Shown here one piece after another: positions 20,701-30,965 of a stretch of DNA of 64,000 bases. A model generated the notes under the pieces. It had not been told where the DNA came from. It ran no database searches and saw only the letters and a program-made list of their open reading frames with translations. Position 1 is the first letter of the stretch. Every line of letters begins with the position of its first letter. Source of the DNA: Acytostelium subglobosum LB1 (taxonomy: Eukaryota; Evosea; Eumycetozoa; Acytosteliales; Acytosteliaceae); contig NW_012236509.1 in the NCBI RefSeq assembly GCF_000787575.1, positions 413,769 to 477,768 of the forward strand, in the 5' to 3' direction. Position numbers and translations under genes: made by a program.

Positions 20701-22358
20701 TGTACGACTTGCTTGCACCTGGACGTGGTGTCTCGTATCTCTACTACCACGGACTGAGAAGTGGGTACATGCTTGATACGGCTTGCCGACTCAACATAGG
20801 CCATGACATGGAGTGTTTGGTTGGTACTGGTATCAGTTAGCGTGACCAATACCAGGTCTTGCCAGATGAGCTCTTGTAGCATGCTGGTGAGGTTGATCTT
20901 GAACGGAAGCATCACTGACTTCTGTCTTTGTCTCACTCGATCGCTAACCGAATGCATGTCCATTTCCAGGGAGGACGAGGCTAACTCCTTTGACTGAAAG
21001 GTGAGCTCGCCAGTCTCTTCTTTGACCAAAGCGCCCTTCTCCTGGAACTGTGACACCACCTGAGCCTTTAGCTCTTCAAACATCAATGGAAGAGTATACT
21101 CCTTGTACTGTTGATTGGAGAAGTATCGTTTCTTTTCCACTTCCATGCGATGAGCCAAGTATGGTAGGCGCTCAGGTTGGCATTCCAAGAAGAAATTGAC
21201 AATATCGCGGAACTAAATGTTTGATTGATTGATTGTGAGTGATCGAGTGATCGACTGAGTGATTGATTGATCGACTGAATGAGCACACATACTGATGAGT
21301 TGATGCAATTAACATAGTCTTGGATCTTTGGTGGTTGAGCAGGAGTTGAGGGGATGGCTTTGGGAGTCTGTGGATAGGTAGGCACGGGCTTGGGTTGTGC
21401 CGGAGTTGACTTGGGATAGGATGGTGTTTGGACAGGTGTTGGAACTTTCGCTTGGGTTGTCTTTGGTTGTGTATGGTATGGGGCCGCCTGGACATGGACT
21501 CGAGCAGGAGCCTTCACTGGAGTTGGCTTGGGTGCTGGCACTTGGACTTTGATAGGTGTATGTATAGGAGGTGCTGGGATAGATCTTTTCTTTATCAATT
21601 TACACTGTGCATGCTGTATTTGTACATCGTTTGAGTTTGAAACTTATTCAACTACAAGGTAATAGGTATATCTAATACTTACGTAAGTCTTATCCATTTT
21701 ACTAAGATGTGAACTTAGTTCTTTGCTGATGAGATTGAACCCAGCGTCTCTTTTGTGAGCATGGGCTGCCTGGTCTGCTTCGGAACCGCCAGCCAACTTT
21801 TTAGGACAAAGTTTAGCGAATGTCTCACGTACTACTTTGTAGAAGGTTTTAATCCTTAGATGCTGCTCAATGCGCCATTGACCAAGTGCTATCAGACCCT
21901 CCCCTACCGCTGGTGGAGGTGTACTCGGTGGAGGTTGTTGGAGCTGTTGTTGAGGTTGAACTTGAGGTTGTTGAGGTGGTATTGGCTTTTGAGGTTGCGC
22001 TCGAGGTGGCTGTTGAGCAAGCTCTAACTGTTTGATCTACCAAGAGTGTTAGGTAAGGAGGTATGTATGTATGAATAGACAGACATACCCTGTCAGTTCT
22101 TTGTTTGTTGAGTGCAGTCAGTGAAGCAGTCTTTGCGGATATAATCTTGTCTATCTTCTTCTGACGATCCACTTTGTAGGCATTGATTTGTTGTACAGTG
22201 TAGATTGCAACCATTTCAGGAGTTGGCACTGGCATCTTGGTCATCAACTCCTTTACTAGTCTATCATAGTGCATTGTCCTGTTTTTTATCCTCTTGTCAA
22301 TTGCAATGACAATAGGATCTTTGTTTATAACATGTTGTTGTTGTTGTTGTTGTTGCAT
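17793..22358 (-). CDS. Sen1/senataxin-type helicase fused to Cid1-type TUTase (copy A)
   Basis: Four exons: 22089-22358, 21683-22036, 21293-21613 and 17793-21212, with three phase-0 GT-AG introns. Protein 1454 aa. The N-terminus (1-310) starts with polyQ and has a basic helical part and a P/Q-rich linker. A Sen1-like SF1B core follows: Q-motif region, Walker A GPPGTGKT (about 583-590), CAPSNTAVDE, VDEATQSVEPSGLIPL (about 719), GDPKQLPPTVFS, VQYRMHP, TVDGFQGGEKDIIIL and NVSITRARYAL. After an acidic linker comes a nucleotidyltransferase: YGSFVNGIELTGSDIDVCM (DID about 1202-1204), FDLCFNN (third Asp about 1255), then the PAP/25A-associated part LFYGFFRYYS and IEDPYDTVHNPGGSV with a His (about 1405) aligned to the UTP-selecting His of Cid1. 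Helicase and transferase lie in one open exon, so the fusion is not a splice artefact. It is probably nuclear RNA 3'-end or R-loop processing; function is inferred. Confidence 0.9.
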
Positions 22359-22741
22359 TATATATACATATATATTAAAGTTGTATTACAAGTGAATGAT
22401 AAGGTAATGATCAATTCAAAGTGTAGTGTCCTCTGTACTAAACACAAAAGTACTGTTGTGTAGTGATGTGTTCTTGCCTTGAATTGGATGTAGAAGATAT
22501 TATTGTGATTGACGGATTGATTTGATTGGTGTCAAAATTGTATTTTCATAATTTGTAACTCAAGTTGTGGTTGGCAAACTCAAGAATCAATTATTGATGG
22601 AACCTCAAAGTGTAATGATTGGTAGGGTAATCTTATTCACCTACTATATTAGATGTTTATTGATCTAAGTGAAATCAATGATCTTATTAAGAATTATCAA
22701 ATCTCTTTGTTAAATATCTAGAGATAAATTTGATCCATTTA
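22359..22741. other. Spacer between copy A and a secreted orphan gene
   Basis: Very AT-rich. No gene seen. It holds the promoter of copy A, with ATATAT runs just before the ATG. Confidence 0.6.
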
Positions 22742-23285
22742 TTATAAAGTGATTTCGGTATCGATGTGTACCACCGATGCCGTTTCAATGATCGCTTCAG
22801 ATGACAATTCTATATGTATATAATGTCCATTGAATTTAACATAATAATTAGGCGTAGAATATTGCAAATTATCTTTGGCAACATATATTGGAAGCTTTAA
22901 ATTCTTGTACTGGAAGTAGAGGTCGGGTGGAGAACCTCTAAGTCTAAATTCTCTATTATTAATTGTAATTGTATCGGCAAGGATAATTTTTTTACCATTG
23001 TACCATCCATAGTAGATAGGTTTACTAATAATATATACCCTTTTTTCAATTTGAGGATGTAAATGATCTAAAGTGAGATAATAATCTTCATTCTTCTCAT
23101 CTGAGGATTTGGGATCTTATCAATTAAAATATTTGATATTATTATTAGATAATTATAATATCAATTTTCAATGTCATTTTTGAGCTATACATACTTGAAT
23201 CAGTAGAATTATCTAGACAATTATTCACATTGATAAGTGTAATTAAAAGGAAGATTAGGATTAAAATATTTGGTAGCTTGGACAT
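22742..23285 (-). CDS. Small secreted protein, orphan family (copy 1)
   Basis: Two exons: 23195-23285 and 22742-23115, phase-1 intron GTATGT...AAG. Protein 154 aa. It has a clear signal peptide (MSKLPNILILIFLLITLINV) followed by NNC, an acidic S/D/E spacer and a mature core with KPIYYGWYNGKKI, FRLRGSPPDLYFQ and NLKLPIYV. I do not recognise the family. The gene at 33615-34106 has the same layout, signal peptide start (MSK..NIL), intron phase and core motifs (IYYGW, LRGxPPxLYF, IPL), which supports both as real genes. AT-rich codon use differs from the large neighbours. It sits between the two tandem helicase-TUTase genes. Confidence 0.75.
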
Positions 23286-23926
23286 AATTGATTTAGATAA
23301 TTATTATTATTACTTTGATAATTTTTTTATTATCAATATCACCTTTTATATTGTCAGTTCATCAATCTCTGTTATTAGAATACAATATTATTACAATTAT
23401 TTACTCATCATGATAATTTACGAATCAATTCCACCACCAACTTTGTACAACCACTACTTCGTCCACTTCCTGTCGTTATTAAATATGTTGTGTAAACACC
23501 TCATTATCTGTAATCAATCTTGTTTTCAATTGGCTACTGAATCCGGTACATGTTGGTAAAAGACAATGATATTCTATCTATTCAATTCAATTTCCGAAAA
23601 CAAGTCTTGGCAGGTTTATGGTTCACTTTGATTTATTATTATATTAGAACTTGATGAAGTGTCTTCTGATAAAGATTTCGATTCATTGTTAGGTTCAGAC
23701 GATATAATTTTTAGATTTAATAATAGTGGACCTCAAAATTTGATGAGTGATTGATTTAGTAATTGGAATAGTTCACCCAGATCGTGTTCTTTGGAATGAA
23801 GTTTATTACATTACATTACAAATGTCCTGATCCTGGACAAAATTGGAGTGTGGGGGAGATGAGTTTGCTCGGTGATTGATCAATCCAGCAATCAATCAAT
23901 CAACCAGATCAATGAAAAAGACTAGA
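23286..23926. other. AT-rich spacer upstream of secreted orphan copy 1
   Basis: Contains the TATA-like promoter at 23341-23351. A short open stretch near 23645-23745 reads as an acidic peptide but has no start or splice support. It is otherwise featureless. Confidence 0.5.
23341..23351 (-). promoter_or_regulatory. TATA-like element ATATAAAAGGT of secreted orphan copy 1
   Basis: Read on the minus strand it is ATATAAAAGGT, 56 bp upstream of the ATG. The identical 11-mer lies 71 bp upstream of the paralogous gene at 33615-34106. Confidence 0.55.
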
Positions 23927-26900
23927 CTAATTCATAAGAATGGACTGAAGATCAGACTTGGAGAGAAGTGAATGTGCTGAGCTGGATGGGTTGGTACGCA
24001 TGTTGTGCTCCATGATACGGATCTCGTAGAGGATGGTCGGGAATGATCGTTTGTTGACACTGCCGGCAGGGTTGTGCTTGTGATCGATCGGATCCTCAAT
24101 GCAGATGTGCGAGTGTTTGAATGTGTCCAAGTACTCCAACGTGGCCATGCGCACCGACATCTCCTTGCCATGTCTAATGGCAATCAATTGCTTCTTAAAG
24201 TCGAATGAGCTAAAGTATTGGAAGAAGCCGTAGAAGAGCTGTCCGAGCGACTGCGTGTTGCTGACCTTGGGTGTCTTGTCGCGCGCCTTGTCCTGCAGGT
24301 TGGGGAGGACAGGTGGCTGGCACGTCTGCAGGTAGTGGATCACCATGTTGGCATAGGAGTACGACGACAGCGTGTTGTTGAGCGTGTCGTTGATGTTCTT
24401 TTGCGCGGCCCAGTATTTGATCAAGATGATGAGTGGCTTGACGCGCTTGTCCTGCTCGGTGTACGAGCGGATCAGCAGGGAGTTGGTCACAGCGTTCATG
24501 TTGTTGAAGCACAAGTCAAAGGGCACCTGGAGGTCGGGCGACTTGAACCGGATGATGGGCACACGCGCATTGCCAATCAGCTTGTCCACCTTGTAGCCGG
24601 CCTTGAGCAGGACGAGTGCCACACGGCGCATCAGGTCCTTGTCGACGTCGTTGTGCTTGTACGACATGCACACATCGATGTCGCTGTCGTGCAGTTGGAT
24701 GCCACTGACGAATGAGCCGTACGCGGTGACTGAGCAGCCCTTGAAGTTCTGCTGCAGGAGCTTCTCGAGTGCGGTCAGCGCCTTTTGTTTCATGGCGGTG
24801 TTCTTGGGGGACAGACTGGAGGTGTACAGGGCCATGAGCTCGTCACTCAGGGTGGTGGAGATGGTCGCGCCATTTGTGTTGGGGTTGACAAGTATGCGCT
24901 CGAGCTTGAGTACATGCTCCTTGACAACGCTACGCATCTGCTTCATCTGGCGCCTCTTGGCATCGACGTCGGACTCGTCTTTCCTCGCTCTCTTGATGTG
25001 GTCTAGGCATCGATGTGTGTTGTCCAACAGGTCATTGTAGTTGGACTTGGAGTTGGAGCCAAGGGTCATCTTGGCCAGGAGCACGCTAATGTCCTGGTTG
25101 ACTGTGTCATTGTCGTCGCCAGACTCGTCGGATGAGTCGTCATCGTCGTCACCGTAGACTTCATTGATTGCGTGCTGCTCCTCCTCAATCATCTTCTGTT
25201 CAAGGTTGTCCAACTCGCGATCATGCTCGGTGATGAGACCCTCGGGGTTGTTGATGTCGTTGTGCTTGACGATCTCGCCCATCGTGCGGATACCCTTCGA
25301 GTCGATGACGTTGTATGCATGGCAGTTGCGCTTGATGTGGTTGATGTACGGGCCCCACAGCTTGTCCTTCTGCAGCAGCGCGCCATGTCCAATGACAAAG
25401 TGGGCGAATCGAGCACGCGTGATTCCGACGTTCATTCGGCGCCTGTCGCTCAGGAAGCCGATGCGGTCCTGGCGCACGCACGACAGGATGATGATGTCCT
25501 TCTCACCTCCCTGAAAGCCATCGACTGTGTTCACCTTGATGTCCATATCCTTGACGTTGAATACGTTGCGGCGCGCGGCCTCCAGCTCGCGGAACTGCAG
25601 CTTGTAAGGAGTGATGACTCCGAAGCTCATCTTCTTGGTCTCGGGGTAGTCGTGGACGAGACGCTTGATCAGCAGGAACACCAGCTCGACCTCGAGCTTG
25701 TTACGCAGTGAGCGCTCGCATGCCTCCTCGCGTGAGTCAAGGATGTCGTAGAAGTTGATTGGACCAAAGCGCGACGAATCCTTGTAGAAGGGCTGCTGGA
25801 ACTGCTCCTCGGTCTTGCCATCCTTGACCTCGCCACCGTAGAAGGTCATCGAGGGGAAGCTAGAGATGAGCGGGTGCATACGGTATTGGACCGTGAGCAT
25901 GTGTGTTGGGAACACCTCGGACAGGCGCTCAAACAGCGAGACAGAGTAGCCGTAGCGATCGGCTATCATCGAGAAGACTGTGGGCGGGAGCTGGCGTGTG
26001 TCTCCAATCATGATCAACTTGCCCGCGCCCATTGTAAGTGGAATGAGAGAGCTTGGCTCCACAGACTGCGTGGCCTCGTCCACGATCACCAAGTCAAACT
26101 TTTGGCCATTCAAGGACTTGGAGCCAGAGGCCGACAGCGTGCCCAGCACAATGTTGGCGTCGCGAAGTGCCTGTTTCTTTTCAGAGAGCTTGGGAAGCTG
26201 CTCCAGACAGATTGAGTGTAGCGCTGGACTGACCGCCTTGAGCTGGCCCAGACGTACGACCTTGGGACGCATAACCTCGCCAGTCTGACTGATCAGGCCC
26301 TGATCGAGGACACGTACTCCAATCTCGTCAACAGCTGTGTTGGATGGTGCGCACACCAAGATCTTGAGTGGACCAACGTTGCGGAACACGCTCAGCAATG
26401 CCAGGATTGTCTTGGTCTTGCCCGTGCCGGGTGGACCCTGGATCAGGGTGATGCCCTTGGATTCCATGCACTTCTCGACTGCCTGGAACTGTGAGTCATT
26501 GAGAGTGGAGACGGTCTTGAGCACCTTGACCATGCCATCGCTAAGTGTGTACTTCTTGTTGGCGGGGCCAGGGTCAAGTGATGGGGTGAGGATCTGCTTG
26601 GCCAGCACAGTGCTGCTGAGGCCGTGTACGGCAACGAGCTCGCGATGGAATGTGATAAAGTTGGAGACCTTGCACAGACTGAGGCTGAGCGAGGCCTTGG
26701 CACCATTGAGTCTGTTGTCGTAGAGCAGTCGCACAAAGTTCTGGCAGTGCTCCTTTGTATCTTGGATGGTGGCAGTGCAGAACTGATTGAGTGAGGTGGA
26801 CATGAGCTTGGACACCTTGCTGATGTAGGCAAGTACGCGCTGCTTGGCGCCCGTGGCAATGTGGGTAGCAGTGATCATTACCAGGTCTTGATAGACGATC

Positions 26901-28272
26901 TCGTCCACCAAACTCTTGATCTTGACCCTGAAGGACAGGGCGACCGATTGGCCGTCATTGTCCACCAGTGACTGGACCTGCATATCGAGTGATGACTCGC
27001 GCATCAGTGCCGAGTTGAAGATTAGCTCGCCATTGGCGTCGCTGACCTCTGCGCCATGCTCTTGGAACTGAGTGACCACCTGTGACTTGAGTTCCTCAAA
27101 CATCAGTGGCACAATATATCGCTTGTACTGCTCAATCGTGAAGCTCTGTTGCTTCTCTACATGTATAATATGGCTGAGGAATGGTAATCTCTCTGGTTTG
27201 CACTCCAGGAATATGTCTACAATTGAATCATACTGAGTTTGGGTGAGGGCGAGGGTTATGGTTAGGGCGAGGGCAAGGGTTAGGACGAGGGTGAGGGCAA
27301 GGGTACATACTGATGAGTCGATACAATCGACTGGATCTTCTTGGGCTTGGTATAACTTGGATGCGGCAGTATGGGATTGGCCGAATTGTGTGAATGACTT
27401 TTGTACAGGTAATGACTTCTTGGCAACAACTGGTGCCGGTATCGTCACGGGTATAAGTTCTGGCAAGATCCTTGCCAGTCCTGGTATGGTCACAGGTCTC
27501 TTGGCATTGTGATCGCTACACATCTGAGCCTGTACGAGTGATTGATCGAGTGAGTGATTGAGTGATCGAGTGATTGTGGGATGACTTACATATGTCTCCT
27601 CGATCTTGTTCGCCAGCCTGGCTCGATTGACCTCGATCTCGTCCAACTTGCCTGATCGTATCTTGTTGTAGGCTGTTCGTGACAGTCCTCGATGGCTCTC
27701 ATTTGGAAGGTTCTTGATCTCAGCGGCAGACTTTACAAATGGACACTGGTCATTCAACCTCTTGGTCTTTCCATATACAATACCCTTTAACTCCTTCTTC
27801 TTGAAATCATGCCACTTGTTGATATGATTCATTGTGATCACTACTGTCTGAGTCTGGGCCTGAGCCTTTGCCAGTGCCTGTTCCTGTGCCTGGGCCTTCT
27901 TCTTGGCCTTTGCCAAAGCCTTCTCCTTGGCCTTGATGGCCTTTGGATCACTGTTGAGTTCCTTCAACTATTCATGTTTGATTGGAAGTGTGTTAGTTGA
28001 CTGAGTTGAGTCAGTTGTCCACCGATTGTGTCACTTACCAGTTGACTCCTCCTGGCGTGCAACTCTCCAAGTGCACTGTTCTCATCATAGCATAACTTCT
28101 CGAAAGCTTTGCTTCGTATGACATTGTATTGTCTCTTCTCCTCTTCGTTGCGGAATGGTGCTGTGGGTTTGGTCGGATACTTCTTTTTCAGCAACTCCCT
28201 CTGCAGCCTGTAGTACTCCTTGTTGGCTGCAGCCTCTCTTTCAAAGTCTTTAAGGTCTGTAAACTTGACCAT
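23927..28272 (-). CDS. Sen1/senataxin-type helicase fused to Cid1-type TUTase (copy B)
   Basis: Four exons: 28039-28272, 27590-27967, 27311-27529 and 23927-27232. All three introns are phase 0 and lie at positions matching copy A. Protein 1378 aa. N-terminus MVKFTDLKDFEREAAANKEY, a Lys/Ala/Gln helix, then a Cys-containing region (QCPFVKSA, AQMCSDHNAK) shared with copy A. Helicase motifs: GPPGTGKT (about 543), CAPSNTAVDE, VDEATQSVEPSSLIPL (about 661), GDTRQLPPTVFS, VQYRMHP, TVDGFQGGEKDIIILS and NVGITRARFA. Transferase: YGSFVSGIQLHDSDIDVCM (about 1128), FDLCFNN, IKYWAAQKNIN, LFYGFFQYFS and IEDPIDHKHNPAGSV (His about 1330). All catalytic residues are kept. Introns 2 (60 nt) and 3 (78 nt) are stop-free and divisible by three, so an uncorrected gene call would read through them. 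Intron 3 consists almost wholly of CCCTNN hexamers. Confidence 0.9.
27243..27304 (+). repeat. AGGGYA hexamer tract filling intron 3 of copy B
   Basis: AGGGCG/AGGGTT/AGGACG-type units on the + strand occupy nearly the whole 78-nt intron 27233-27310. Confidence 0.75.
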
Positions 28273-28759
28273 TGTGAATATTTATATGTATATGTATATT
28301 ATATGTTTATCTGTATATGTATAAGTTGTTGTATAAGTGTATAATTAACTATTATTATGTTTGTATGTTAGTTTGAGTGATTGAATGAATCATTGATTGA
28401 TTGATTGAAGTAGTATTGATTGAATCAATGGAATGAAGTGATTCTGAATAATGAATGCATTGGTTTGTGAGAAAGACCTTGGATGCCGAGCACACCAAGC
28501 GTTGTGATGCCCATCTGCGCATTCCTGTCACTCTGTCAATCGTTTGGGCGGGGGTTTGTCGTTGTTTTGTGTTTGGAAAACTGGTGGACAACGAATGGAA
28601 AAGTGGTGGTTGTGATCACTTGATCATAGAGTGTCGCGCACTTGGATGGTCACTCCCACCCCATCTAGATAGGAAGGATCAAGAAGAGGACGATGGTGAA
28701 TAGATATGTGTACAAATAAGCAATTTAGTTTAGAGCTCCAACAACAGTGTTATGACTTA
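28273..28759. other. Spacer upstream of copy B
   Basis: Promoter side of copy B, with TATG/ATAT runs next to the ATG and ATTG repeats. A + strand open frame of 82 codons (28455-28703, with three Cys near its middle) has no homologue that I recognise and no partner exon. It is left as uncertain. Confidence 0.45.
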
Positions 28760-30683
28760 TTAGAAGTCGGTATACTCCTCGAGCAGGTCCTCTTCAAGTA
28801 ACTCATCATCAATCGATGCATCAATTAAAGGTGATGATGATGAATGTCTATGCTGTTGTTGTTGACCATTGACTGGTGATGAAGACTTTGGATCAATATT
28901 GAATCCATTCAATACTGGTGATGATTCAAAGAACTTGTTCTCCTGTTTGGTTTGATTGATTGATTGATTGATTGAGTGAACGGTTAGGTCTGGAGTTGGA
29001 CTGAATGAGTATGCTTGGGCTACATACCATAAATATTGATGAACTGAAACGATTGCCAGTGATTGGTGAGCGCAATATCCTCTTGAGGACGACGTCAAAG
29101 AGTATTGGATTGAATCGATAGATCTCGTTGACTACATCACGTTCGTCTGGTGTGATCAATCCTCTGTTGGCCAACAACGTAGTGATCACTGCCAAGTTGA
29201 CCGCTGGTATTGGATAATCACTGCCATAGATCAGTCTATTATGTATATGTTGATGGTCCATCAGTGGAACCAATGCTTCCACTCGATCAAACGCCACGAT
29301 GCCACTCAGGTCTCCAATTAGATTGTTATTATACTTCTCTTCATGCATCAATCTTAGGAATAACTAGATGAATGATTGATTGATTGATTGTTAGTTCTTT
29401 ATGGCCACGCTATTGGGACGGCAGGAGACTTACATGAAGATTTGGAATGATTGGCTGAGGCTGCTTGGTCTCGTCCAGGTCGAGGTTCTTGCCCTCACCG
29501 CCACAGTGGACGGCGACGATCTTGACTCCCATGTCCAGTGGTCGACGTAGGAGTAATGGATTGCCAAGTCGTGAGTCGGACTCGGGTGGCTCCACCAACG
29601 AGTGTTCATTGCCCGTGTGAACAAACAGTATAAGGTCATTCTCAACCATCGCTTCGTAGAATGGTACGCAAAGGTCTGAGTTCAAGTCGATGCCCATCGA
29701 TACTGGCAACCAACGAACATAACGTACACCCCTAAGTATCCACTTTAACAGTTCATCCACTGCATCCTTGCGGTATGGATGTATAGATATACATGGTGCT
29801 ATGTGTGAGTTGAGTGATTGGATTGGGAGAATGAGTAAGGTAGGACTTGGACCAGACAGAGGGAGGTTAACATACTGAACAACTCTGAGAAGTCTTGTAC
29901 GATGTCCATCAGGTAGTCATTGGGCACGTAGAGTCCTGTTAGTCGCATCAACTCCTCGCCATCAGTACTGTATCGCTTGTCGATGGATGACAGCATGAGC
30001 TTTCCAAACTGTTTGCAATCGATTGATTGATTGATTGAATGTTGTTAGTGAGCCAGCCTGGACGCTCCACTTACATGAACTAACAAACTACTACTTACTG
30101 GATAGTTCGACTTTAGGTGGCGCGCAAGTTGGACGACTCGGTCGACGTATTGACGATCCCACGTGTTGCGGTCGGTGATGGCGCAGGCAGATGTGAAGGC
30201 CTTGAACTTGAGATACTTGATTGGATGTTTGAATCGCTCGTAGATCTCTGCCGTGTTGACGGAGCAATTGGTGTCGGCACCGATGCCAAACAGGTTGACC
30301 ATGTGGTCCACCACGCAGCCAGACGGCGAGCGCCCGAATGGTTGCAGTGTTGCATCGATCATCGCTCTGGCCGCCGAGCTCAACACCTTGTCCGTCGAGG
30401 ACGACATTGATGGCAATGACGGTGACAATGACGCACCGCTGCCTCGTTTACCCGTCGGTGGTGTTGAAGTATGTAATGTATTGTTATCATATAGATCATT
30501 GTCCAATTGTTGTTGTTGATGTCGTCTATGACCATTGTCATCACCGTCATCATCATCATTGTCATCACCATCACTATTTACACCATTGGCAACTGTCTGT
30601 GCAATTGATGTCGTTGCATTTCGTATCTTTTGTTTAATATTATCTACACTGCCAATCTTGTTTGACAACCAACTAAATGCCAT
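28760..30683 (-). CDS. Amidohydrolase-2-like TIM-barrel protein
   Basis: Five exons: 30099-30683, 29876-30008, 29434-29798, 29028-29363 and 28760-28942, all frame-consistent. Protein 533 aa. Residues 1-120 are low-complexity (D/N/S/Q-rich). The barrel starts with GCVVDHMVNLFGIG and then shows ISIHPYRKDAVDELLKW, RGVRYVRWLPV, LILFVHTGNEHS, VKIVAVHCGGEG and LIYGSDYPIPAV. The VHTGNEHS and VHCGG histidines and the SDYP aspartate fit amidohydrolase-2 metal and acid/base positions. The usual N-terminal HxH metal motif is replaced by DHMVN, so metal binding may differ or be lost. The substrate is unknown. The C-terminal exon is acidic and non-conserved. Confidence 0.75.
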
Positions 30684-30965
30684 CTTGATTGCTCGACTTT
30701 ATCTGTATATCTGTATGTATCTGTATATGTGTATATTTGAAGATGTATTTGATTGGTTGATTGATTGCAAGTTAGATTAAGTCCCCCAGGGAAGATAATT
30801 TGAAATGTACCCCAACCCTAACCCTTGCCCTTGCCCTTGCCCTTGCCCTTGCCCTCGGCCTTGCACTCACACAATGATAATTGATTACTTGTGTATGTAT
30901 TAGGTTGTTGGTACTTTAGACAAAAGCTGTTGTTTAGTTGACATCTTGAACATGACTTTGGCCAC
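30684..30965. other. Spacer with CCCTTG hexamer tract (30810-30866)
   Basis: No gene seen. The tract has about ten CCCTTG/CCCTAA units. TGTATA repeats precede it near the amidohydrolase start. Confidence 0.7.

Noticed and set aside
28455-28703. 82-codon + strand frame with several Cys
   Set aside because: Composition is not obviously repetitive, but no homologous motif, splice partner or expected promoter was seen; kept only as a note in the spacer entry.
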